Of a stretch of DNA of 64,000 nucleotides, positions 35,062-42,510 are shown one piece after another. Below the pieces are notes generated by a model. It was not told where the DNA came from. It worked only from the letters and a program-made list of their open reading frames with translations, and ran no database searches. Position numbers and translations under genes: made by a program. Position 1 is the first letter of the stretch; every line of letters starts with the position of its first letter. This stretch comes from CAKZLS01 sp963771545 (lineage in GTDB: Bacteria; Pseudomonadota; Alphaproteobacteria; Rhodospirillales; Defluviicoccaceae): contig CAVYTX010000004.1 of the NCBI GenBank assembly GCA_963771545.1, positions 1 to 64,000 of the forward strand. Direction: 5' to 3'.

Positions 35062-37824
35062 TCAGGGTTCAGTGCCCGAAGATGGGGACGAACACACCAC
35101 GCGGAAACCGATGTCGTTGACCCGGCTGCTCGGGTCGTCCCTGAGGCGGTAGGCTGAGCGCGCGTAGTCCTGATTGACGTTCCAGGACCCGCCGCGCAGC
35201 ACACGGCTATCGAAGTCGTCGTCGCGGGACTGGGTGACCTCAGGTTTGTCGTACTTATTGAGGCACCATTCCCAGACCGTGCCGGCCATGTCCAGAATAT
35301 CCGCCGGCGTGGCCCCGGCTGGGTACATGCCGACCGCCGTTGGCTGCCCCAACCTGCTCTCAAAGGTGTTCGCGCGCCAGGGTTCCTGCGCCGGGTCCCA
35401 ATCAGGCGCCCACGGATATTTCCGCGCTGGGTTACCGCCGGTGGCCGCCTGCTGCCACTCCCACTCGTCCGGCAGGCGTACCGTGAATCCCAACCGCCGG
35501 CTCAGCCAGCGGCAGAACGCCACCGCATCGAACCAGCTGACGTAGACCGCCGGATGATTGCCAAAGCGGCCGAACTCGTAGGTGTTGCCGTCCGCATCGC
35601 GATGGAGATCTTCGTCCCACCATCGCCGATCGTGCCAGCCGTCCTTCGCGTTAATGAAGCAGCGATATTGCGCTACGGTCGTTGGGTAGCGAGCGATGTG
35701 GAAGGTCTCGACGGTCTTATGGCGCGCTTTAGTGCCACCGATTAGCCGGCGCTCCACTTGGATCGCAACCTCGCCGCCGGGCACGGCGCGCCAGTCGATT
35801 CTCGATGTCCCCTCCGCATCGACGCCAACGCCAGAACGTGGATCCCCCAGGATGGCGAGCCGCTCGCCGATCAGAAGACGGCGCTTGTGGGCTGTCTCTG
35901 GCTTGTCCAGCTCCGCTATCATGGCCTGCGGCTTGATTGGCCCCAGAAACCCCCGCTCAGCGTCGGTCAGCACGACCTCCGGGCCGATCTGCGCGAGCGC
36001 CGCCACCGCTTCCCGCACCCGCTCGTGCGACCAAAGATCACTGGCGCGTTTGTCGTTATCGATCCAGATTTGAGTGTCGGCCTTTAGCCGGTCGATCCAT
36101 GCAGCCCGCTGCTTGTGCTTTTCGATGTAGTCCCAAAGGGTAAACCAATACGGCTTTGGCACCCCCGCCGCGTCGAGGCTTTTGCTGCGGATCAGCGTCT
36201 CGTGAATCAGGTTGACCCAGCGGCCTTTGCTCGGTGCGACGTCGCCATTCTCCTCTTCCTCGGTCACCGTGATCAGTCGCAAGGGACCCTCGGCCTTGCC
36301 ACCATCCCGGGCGCGCACGCCGGCGAGGCGATTGACCAAGGCCCGGCCGCGCTTGCCACCGCCGGCGACGTCTACGGCCTCGGCGAGCGGGATGCGTCGG
36401 CGTGTGTGGCGGCGTCCTTCCGGGTCCACCTGGACCAGCCGGAACAGGAGCTCGAGGGCCCTTTCGCGTTCGTGCGCGTCCAGGCCCGCAAGCAAGCCAT
36501 CGGCGCTGTGGCTGAGGATGCCGGCGAGCCCACCCTGTTCGGTGAATAGCTTCCCACTCAGGCGGTTGCCGGTGCGCTTTTCCCACAGCCAGTGCAGCGC
36601 GTTCTCAACCAATGGCAGGGCCCCGGGCTCGTCGCGTGCCTCGGCTACCATCGCTTCCTGCACTTGACCGACGTCGAGGCTGGCGAGCCGGGCCGGGCCG
36701 TCGATTACCTCGCGCAGGCCGTCGGCGCCGATCGGTGCCAGTTTCCAGGCCCTGCCCTTGCGGTTTTGAACTTCGACAAGCCGCGGCAGATCCTCGGCGA
36801 AGCGGTCGAAGAAGTCAGCGCGCACCGTCGATATGATGAACAGGGGGCAGTCTGGGTCTTCCAATGCTGTGGCCAGCAGCCGATCGAGGCGGCGGCGCTC
36901 GTCGAGATCGGCAAAGGTGAACAGCTCCTCGAACTGATCGACAGCAAGCAAGAGTGCGGTTCCATCTTCCTTTCGGCCACGCAACCAGTCGGCGAGCGCG
37001 CGATTATCATCAACCTCCAGCCTTTTGCGGACGTCGGCCATTTCCAACGTTCGCTCCCCGTCCCTGAAGGCGTTCGTCAGAGACTCGGCCAGCATTTCCA
37101 CCGGGTGCTCGCCGGGCATCATCGGTCCGATCAGCCGCCAGTGCTCGTGGCCGGTGCGTGGCCACAGCCAGCCCTGCTTCACCAGCGGCAGTAGGCCGGC
37201 CTGCATCAGTGACGATTTGCCGCAGCCTGAATTGCCGTTGATCTCCAGCCAGCGCACGGCCGGGAAGCCTGGACGGGTATCGAAACAGGCAAGCGCGTCC
37301 AGGGTTTCTTTCTGCCGGCCGAAGAACAGTTGAGCCTGGTCCATACGGTAGGCAGCGAGCCCGACAAAGGGACACCCCTCGAAGGCGACGGCGGCGCTGG
37401 GTGCGGTGACGCGCTTGCGGATCTGTTCGAACAGCGTTTCGGGCAACGGGTCGGCGCCGTTCCAGGGCGTCGCCTGGAACAGCCGCAGGAAGGCCGGCAG
37501 CGACTCCGGCCCTGTCTCGCCGAGCAGGATCGGAAAAATCGCCACCCGCGTGGCGTCGTCGTGGGTTCCGAAGTAACGGTTCAAGGCCGCTTGAGTCTCG
37601 GCCCCGATCCATCGCCCCACCCCGTCGCGGCCGACCAGCACGATGAAGCTGCCGCAGGCGTCAACGGCGTCCTGCAGGCGATTAAGCCAGAGGTCACCCG
37701 CGCGGATGCTCTCGTCGTCCCGAAACACCGACAGTCCGTGCCGAGCGAGCTGGCCGCAAAGGTTGACGGCCACATCCCGGTCGTTGCGGCTATAGCTCAG
37801 GAAGACAGGATCGTGGGTCGTCAC
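35062..37824 (-). CDS. TIR - nSTAND ATPase - FGE protein, DGR-diversified target 2
   Basis: 920 residues. The TIR domain (about 5-125; VFLSYSRNDRDVAVNLCGQL start, E76 in WIGAETQ as likely catalytic Glu) is only distantly like that of target 1. nSTAND ATPase: Walker A GNSGCGKSS (198-206), Walker B LLLAVDQFEE (292-301). FGE/C-lectin domain from about 678: IARYPTTVAQYRCFI, VRLPDEWEWQQAATGG, GTVWEWCLNKYD, RVLRGGSW. Codons 873-915 are VR2. The C-terminal domain is much closer to target 1 than the N-terminus, so a shared lectin head is joined to divergent signalling parts. The gene converges on target 1, with TR, avd and RT between them. Confidence 0.93.
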   Translation of the reverse strand: MTTHDPVFLSYSRNDRDVAVNLCGQLARHGLSVFRDDESIRAGDLWLNRLQDAVDACGSFIVLVGRDGVGRWIGAETQAALNRYFGTHDDATRVAIFPILLGETGPESLPAFLRLFQATPWNGADPLPETLFEQIRKRVTAPSAAVAFEGCPFVGLAAYRMDQAQLFFGRQKETLDALACFDTRPGFPAVRWLEINGNSGCGKSSLMQAGLLPLVKQGWLWPRTGHEHWRLIGPMMPGEHPVEMLAESLTNAFRDGERTLEMADVRKRLEVDDNRALADWLRGRKEDGTALLLAVDQFEELFTFADLDERRRLDRLLATALEDPDCPLFIISTVRADFFDRFAEDLPRLVEVQNRKGRAWKLAPIGADGLREVIDGPARLASLDVGQVQEAMVAEARDEPGALPLVENALHWLWEKRTGNRLSGKLFTEQGGLAGILSHSADGLLAGLDAHERERALELLFRLVQVDPEGRRHTRRRIPLAEAVDVAGGGKRGRALVNRLAGVRARDGGKAEGPLRLITVTEEEENGDVAPSKGRWVNLIHETLIRSKSLDAAGVPKPYWFTLWDYIEKHKQRAAWIDRLKADTQIWIDNDKRASDLWSHERVREAVAALAQIGPEVVLTDAERGFLGPIKPQAMIAELDKPETAHKRRLLIGERLAILGDPRSGVGVDAEGTSRIDWRAVPGGEVAIQVERRLIGGTKARHKTVETFHIARYPTTVAQYRCFINAKDGWHDRRWWDEDLHRDADGNTYEFGRFGNHPAVYVSWFDAVAFCRWLSRRLGFTVRLPDEWEWQQAATGGNPARKYPWAPDWDPAQEPWRANTFESRLGQPTAVGMYPAGATPADILDMAGTVWEWCLNKYDKPEVTQSRDDDFDSRVLRGGSWNVNQDYARSAYRLRDDPSSRVNDIGFRVVCSSPSSGTEP
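35079..35207 (-). repeat. DGR variable repeat VR2
   Basis: 129 bp matching the TR in inverted orientation. In the diversified codons 13 substitutions are seen, all at template A: AAC to GTC (twice), TAC (twice), CTC, GAC (three times) and AGC (twice). Two flanking differences at the 3' end (A to C, T to C) lie in the homing-initiation segment shared with VR1. The pattern differs from VR1 at nearly every variable codon, so the two receptors were diversified independently. Confidence 0.96.
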
Positions 37825-38889
37825 CGGGTGGCCCCCCGCAGTGATGCCGGTTGTTTCGTTAGTGCAGCTTACCCGGCAACGTCCGGAAACGCCACTTCAA
37901 CGCCCCAGGCTGTTCCCTAAGCGCGCATCGCGTCAGGCGCGTGGTAGATACGACCGCGAACAATACGAACCGCATCGATGGTTTACACGTGGCCAGTCTG
38001 ATCAACCCGCCATGCAGCTTGTGGTGCCCACTGGTTATCACCCAGAAGGCATTCTGCGCGCTTTCTCCGAGAGTCTCGAAGCGCCTCCGGGAGAAGGATT
38101 TTTCCGGGCGGCAAACATGATACAAAGGACGTTTTGTTATCTGTTTAGGCGCCGTATGCTCCCCCTCGCTTCCTCCTTCCTTCATTCCCCTAAGGAATCC
38201 CGTGGCGCTTGATCACGGGAGAGACTGCGGAGGGATTTCAGCGTCCGCCGCGGAGCTGATCGAAGCTGCTTTGGGAAGCAGAGCGCCGATCCGCGTTCGC
38301 CGCCGGTGAAGGCGAGCCCCCTTCAATGCGCGGGGGCCAAAGCAGCGACGATAGTTTATCGCAAGAGGCACTGCCGGGCTAAGCCCCACCTAGGGAGGCG
38401 CGCGCCGCCGCCGTGATCACCAATGCCGCCTCGCCGCCGGCGGCGCATTCGGGCGGCTTCGATAAAGCCTTTCCCCGTGCCCCTTTTGGCGGGTTTGCGG
38501 GCCAAAAAGGAACGTGGTTCAGGTAGCGGTCCAGGTGGAAATCTGCCCGGCGATGATATAAACCGTAATAATATCAGATGATTAGAAGCCTGGTCCAGGT
38601 GGTCCAGGTGGTCCAGGTAACGGCGTACTTTTTTTATAGAGTCATGCTCACTGTTTTGTTCTCTCACGCGCAATAAGTGAAACATTACCTGGACCACCTG
38701 GACCAAGATCCTAATTCACTGATATAAAATGATTATTCTTGGGGGGTGTGGCCTGATCTACCGGGACCGTTACCTGGACCACGCCGGAACCGGCCGCGCC
38801 GCACGCTACGGCAAAAATGACAGCACCGGTGCTCAAATATAATCTACACAATAGCGAGTGGATTTAATAAACTGCGGGGTGGATATTTC
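37825..38889. other. 1.07-kb gene-free stretch upstream of TIR gene 2
   Basis: No convincing coding frame. It holds the promoter region of TIR gene 2 on its left side, an AT-rich segment around 38560-38760, and an array of GGTCCAGGT motifs in both orientations, listed separately. It may include the island's control or origin region. Confidence 0.5.
38516..38783. repeat. GGTCCAGGT iteron-like array with long inverted repeat
   Basis: Direct copies at 38516-38538 (one degenerate) and three in tandem at 38592-38620, then inverted copies at 38685-38704 and 38770-38780. The 20-mer TTACCTGGACCACCTGGACC (38685-38704) is the exact reverse complement of the right part of the direct array, about 65 nt away. 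This resembles protein-binding iterons (replication, excision or regulator sites). The neighbouring HTH protein is a candidate ligand. Confidence 0.75.
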
Positions 38890-39270
38890 ATGGAGCCGAT
38901 CGCTATGACCGCCTTGCCTCGCAACTCATTCGCGCCTGTCTCCGGCAGCGCTACGGCGGCCGAGCCAGTGGTCGAGACGGCATCCGAGCCGGCCCCGGAT
39001 CTGTTCGCCGCCGCGGGCCTGGCGCTGGAGCCAGGGCCGGAGACGAGCGCGGAGCCGCCGCCGGCCGTGGTGCTGCGCCAGGTCGAGGTGGAGATTTTTC
39101 CAGACGGGACGATGACCAGGGACAATGCCGCGCGCTACCTCGGGATCTCGCGGCACACGCTGGCCGCCTGGGCGCATCTCAAGACGGGGCCGCGCTACAT
39201 GAAGCTGCGGCGCAAGACGTACTACCGCAAAACCGATCTCGACGACTGGAAAGCCGAGCAATTCACCTAA
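38890..39270 (+). CDS. Excisionase/AlpA-like helix-turn-helix protein
   Basis: 126 residues. The first 70 are Ala/Pro-rich and disordered. The C-terminal part is a MerR-like excisionase HTH: TRDNAARYLGISRHTLAAWA, then GPRYMKLRRKTYYRKTDLDDWKAEQ, matching the HTH_17 layout. It probably binds island DNA, controlling excision or the neighbouring recombinases. ATG 38905 is an alternative start. It lies 106 nt after the iteron-like array. Confidence 0.75.
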   Translation: MEPIAMTALPRNSFAPVSGSATAAEPVVETASEPAPDLFAAAGLALEPGPETSAEPPPAVVLRQVEVEIFPDGTMTRDNAARYLGISRHTLAAWAHLKTGPRYMKLRRKTYYRKTDLDDWKAEQFT

Positions 39271-39295
39271 CGGGCGCGTGCTCCCGTCTCGGCGC

Positions 39296-39961
39296 CTATC
39301 CCGGCCGGCCGCCGGCGGCTGCTTGGCCGGTCGCGGCCGCGCTCGTCTCCGCCTTGACCCGTTGGACCACGCTCGATCCGCAGCCGAGCTCGCGGGCGAT
39401 CTTGTTGATTCCCTTGTCGCCGGCGGCGAGGGCGGCGCGGATCGCGGTCTCGGTGGCGTCCGGAACGGCAGGCCGGCCGAGCCGCTTGCCGGCGGCGCGC
39501 GCCCGGTCGAGGCCGGAGCGTACCCGGTCGACGATCATCGCCCGCTCGAATTCCGAGAACACGCCCAACATTTGAAACATTGCCCGGCCGGCCGGTGTGG
39601 CGGTGTCGAGGCCCTGGACGTGCAGGTAAAGATCGACGCGGGCGGCTTGCAGTTCGCCAAGGAAACCGACCAGGTCCTGCAGCGAGCGGCCCAGCCGGTC
39701 GACCGACCAGGCCATCACCTGGTCAATCTCGCGGCGCGCGATCCGCTTATGCAAGGCGTCGAACGCCGGGCGCATGCTCCGGCCCTTGGCGCCGCTGATC
39801 GCCTCGTCGACGTGGCGGGCGACGACGACATGGCCAATCCGGGCGGCGACCGCTTCAAGCTCGCGCATCTGGTTTTCGACGGTCTGCCCGTCGGTCGAGA
39901 CGCGGGCATAGATGGCGACGCGCTTGACGGCGGCCGGGGGGATCACGGTCGGTGCGGTCAT
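39296..39961 (-). CDS. Serine recombinase (resolvase/invertase family)
   Basis: 221 residues from MTAPTVIPPAAVKR; an in-frame start at 39991 is also possible. Resolvase N-domain: VAIYARVSTDGQTVENQ with the catalytic Ser, DQVMAWSVDRLGRS, VFSEFERAMIVDRVRSGLDRA. The C-terminal HTH (GINKIARELGCGSSVVQRV) is of the Hin/Pin type. Such enzymes resolve or invert DNA at nearby sites; no obvious inverted pair was identified here. It is convergent with the HTH gene. Confidence 0.9.
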   Translation of the reverse strand: MTAPTVIPPAAVKRVAIYARVSTDGQTVENQMRELEAVAARIGHVVVARHVDEAISGAKGRSMRPAFDALHKRIARREIDQVMAWSVDRLGRSLQDLVGFLGELQAARVDLYLHVQGLDTATPAGRAMFQMLGVFSEFERAMIVDRVRSGLDRARAAGKRLGRPAVPDATETAIRAALAAGDKGINKIARELGCGSSVVQRVKAETSAAATGQAAAGGRPG

Positions 39962-40619
39962 GGCGACGGGCTCCTGTCGGTTGCAAACCATGTCGCGATA
40001 TTACCATATCTCTATACGGTAAACATTAGTTTTCCGCATAGGTTTCGAACGTGCTTCAACCACTTGGAAAACCTCGCCCGGTTCCGACGTTTTCCCGAGG
40101 GGTTTTCCGTATGGCCTCGCTGGCCCCCACCCGGGCAGCCGTAACCAAGACCGGGGGGGGCGAAATATTCCGCCGGACACCCCCCACCCCCCAACCTCAG
40201 CGCTTTGCTTACAGTATAGGGGGGTGTGCATGAGGCGTATCGGCCAATGCAAATGCCATCCTGGTAGGCGTCCTCGCGGCGAGGCGGCGGCAAGGGGGGC
40301 GGCTGACGGGGCAAGAAGGCGGCGGCGTGCGTGCTCGAGGCGACCTGCGAACGGCGTCGGGCGCGCCTTCTCTTTACCGGTGGTATGCGCGCTGGCGTTC
40401 GCGGCCCTCAAGCCAAGCGCGCCCGGGCCACATTGGCGGACGCTTTTGACAAACGCCATGAAGGCTACGAAACCTTGCCAGCCCTGGCGCAGGCACCAAG
40501 CCAGCGTGATGGCGTTGGCGATGAGGATAGGCACAAGCAGTCAACCGTACATCATGCGCGCGATAAAACACGCTACTGAGAATGGACAGTCCGGCTACTG
40601 TGGTAAGGTATTGTGGCCC
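39962..40619. other. Gene-free stretch between serine recombinase and integrase
   Basis: 658 nt. Frames across it are Arg/Pro/Gly-rich and unlike proteins. It contains an 8-G run (40153-40160) facing two C-runs (about 40179-40192), which could fold back, and another G-run near 40213. It probably includes promoter sequence for the serine recombinase. Confidence 0.4.
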
Positions 40620-41906
40620 TTAGTTGTTTCGCCGGATCAGGTCGATAACTTTTCCGTTGGTGCCGCTCATCATTCCCGAAATCGTCGCGCCCACGCGTTC
40701 TGTCGCTGCCTTGACGGGGTCGGCCGCGAGGTGGGCGTAGCGGGCCGTCGTTTGTGGCTGGGTGTGTCCCAGCAACTTCCCGATCATCGGCAGACCCTCG
40801 CCAAGACCGACCGCGATGGATGCAAAAGAGTGCCGGAGATCATGCAACCGGACGTCATCAAGCTCGGCCTTCGCCCGTATGCGCCGCCAAGGCTTTTGCA
40901 GGTTGATGAGATGCTCACCCGGAGTTACTCCTGCAATGACCCAAGACGATCCCTCGTCTCGTGGGATAGCGTTCAGCACCTCCAGCGCGGGGGCATTCAA
41001 ATGAACGGTCTTTGCTCCCGTTTTGCTGTTGGGCAGCCTAAGGCAGGCGTTTTCGAAGTCTACATATCGCCAACGAAGCGTGAGGATCTCAGACAGCCGG
41101 CAGCCCGTTAGAATAAGCAAGCGGATCGCCGCGATTGCGCCAGGACTTTCAATTGCCTCCAGCATTGCGGTACTTAGCGCATCACTCAAGCGGCTGAGCT
41201 CTTCAGCAGACAGAAACCGCTCCCGCTTTTGTTCCTTGTACTTTTCCACGTGTCGACAAGGATTGGTGCCATCCGCTCTCATCCCCCAGCGTTCCGCTAG
41301 GTTGAACATTTTTGAAACCAACGCCAGGACCCTGTTGGCAGCGCCCGAACCGCCTTTAACGATCCGCCGCGACCGTTTTGTGCGATTGGTGTCTCGCCAG
41401 GCAGTAAAATCGTGCTTTTGGTCGTAGGCCGTTTTTCCGTCTTTCACCGCTCTTTTGAGCTTATCGATATCGGCCCGTTTGACATCGGCCACATACAGCT
41501 TTCCCAGGATGGGCTTGACGTGGTTCCGAATGTTTCTCTCATCGGCCTCACAACTCAGCGGCCGCTTGTGTTGTTTGGCATGATCTTCAAGATACCGATC
41601 GCACAGTTCGGCAACGGTGGGCTTGTTTCGGTTTGAGGTCCGGTCAGCAACCGGGTCCGCGCCACGGTCCACACTGGATAAGATCTGTCGTGCCTCTTTA
41701 CGTGCTTCCTCGGCTGTTAAGCGCCCGTGCGAACCAATGGTCAGCCTCCGTGAACGACCATGTTCGTTGCGGTACTGCACGATGTAGGATCTGACTCCGG
41801 AGGGTTTCAAGCGTACACCAAAGCCTCGAAGTTCATCGTCCCAGCCCAGTACATCGCGTTCGTCGGGCTTCAAATTCTCCACCAATCGTTTTGTTATTTT
41901 CGGCAT
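40620..41906 (-). CDS. int: Tyrosine integrase of the island (P4 type)
   Basis: 428 residues from MPKITKRLVENLKPDE. GAGGAAA lies 8 nt before this ATG, favouring it over 41930. Arm-binding DUF4102-like N-domain (GFGVRLKPSGVRSYIVQYRN), core-binding domain, and catalytic domain with Arg in LTGCRLSEILTLRW, H-x-x-R in LHDLRHSFAS and the nucleophile Tyr in TTARYAHLA after LLGHTQPQ. It lies about 260 nt from the right repeat, as expected for the enzyme that inserted this island into tRNA-Arg. Confidence 0.95.
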   Translation of the reverse strand: MPKITKRLVENLKPDERDVLGWDDELRGFGVRLKPSGVRSYIVQYRNEHGRSRRLTIGSHGRLTAEEARKEARQILSSVDRGADPVADRTSNRNKPTVAELCDRYLEDHAKQHKRPLSCEADERNIRNHVKPILGKLYVADVKRADIDKLKRAVKDGKTAYDQKHDFTAWRDTNRTKRSRRIVKGGSGAANRVLALVSKMFNLAERWGMRADGTNPCRHVEKYKEQKRERFLSAEELSRLSDALSTAMLEAIESPGAIAAIRLLILTGCRLSEILTLRWRYVDFENACLRLPNSKTGAKTVHLNAPALEVLNAIPRDEGSSWVIAGVTPGEHLINLQKPWRRIRAKAELDDVRLHDLRHSFASIAVGLGEGLPMIGKLLGHTQPQTTARYAHLAADPVKAATERVGATISGMMSGTNGKVIDLIRRNN

Positions 41907-42166
41907 TGTGCGTTTCCTCACAGCGACCATTTTTTATGCGGCGAGCATTTCAGAAAACTCGAGAATCCCGAGGCCCATCTCCATTCGACGTCGCGCCATC
42001 ATCTAGGGGATGCAAGATGTTTGAAATCGGGTAAGCATGGGGTAAGCAAACGATACCAAAACGGATCGCAATCAGTCAATGCCGATGTCGCTTTAACACT
42101 ATGTTTTCGCTTATAAAATAGATATTTATCGCAATCTATCAAAAGCGCGAAATAGCTTGAACTCGA

Positions 42167-42213
42167 GATTCCTAATCCTGGGGTCGCAGGTTCGAATCCT
42201 GCCGGGCGCGCCA
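42167..42213 (+). repeat. attR-type direct repeat
   Basis: Same 47 bp as 24288-24334 except G instead of A at 42194 (T-loop TTCGAAT). It is the displaced original 3' end of the tRNA-Arg gene, or the element-borne copy; the canonical TTCGAAT here suggests the original chromosomal version. Confidence 0.92.
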
Positions 42214-42220
42214 TTCCTTT

Positions 42221-42346
42221 AGGAATGGTCGCCCTGTTATCCAAGAACGAGTTCGAACTTTGTTCGACCGGACGCGCCGTCGCTTCAGGAATGGTCGCCC
42301 TCTTGTGTAAAAAGAAGTTCGAACTTTGTTTGAACGGCGCGCCTTT
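42221..42346. repeat. Two tandem 66-bp units beside attR
   Basis: Units at 42221-42286 and 42287-42346 both start AGGAATGGTCGCCCT, carry a GTTCGAACTTTGTT core and end in a GCGCGCC sequence like the tRNA 3' end. The second runs into seven T, so it could be the original terminator of tRNA-Arg. They may be leftovers of repeated insertion at this tRNA. Confidence 0.6.
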
Positions 42347-42510
42347 TTTTCAATGCGATTGGGAAGATCTTGGAGACCGGACGTGAGGGCCGGGTGGGGA
42401 ATTTCCATATAAGCGTCTCGTGAACCCCTTCGCTCGGGAAACCGCCGGTTAACACCGACCGACCAAGTCCCTATATTCCGGTTGGAACCACCCAAGATCT
42501 GGAGATCCTC

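Larger units (their letters stand above)
24288..42213. mobile_element. 17.9-kb integrative genomic island in tRNA-Arg(CCT)
   Basis: Bounded by the 47-bp direct repeats. A P4-type tyrosine integrase at 40620-41906 sits next to the right repeat, as is typical. Cargo: AT-richer orphan genes on the left (24.7-29.6 kb), a GC-rich DGR with two TIR-nSTAND-FGE targets in the middle (30.1-37.8 kb), then an excisionase-like HTH protein and a serine recombinase. No conjugation or phage structural genes are seen, so it is a non-self-transmissible or degenerate island. Confidence 0.9.

Noticed and set aside
38592..38704. GGTCCAGGT repeats as a CRISPR array
   Set aside because: Units are 9 bp, adjacent without spacers, and occur in both orientations; no cas genes are present.
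40001..40534. 177-residue minus-strand frame between the recombinases
   Set aside because: Pro/Arg/Gly-rich with homopolymer-driven segments and no recognisable fold; more likely non-coding.
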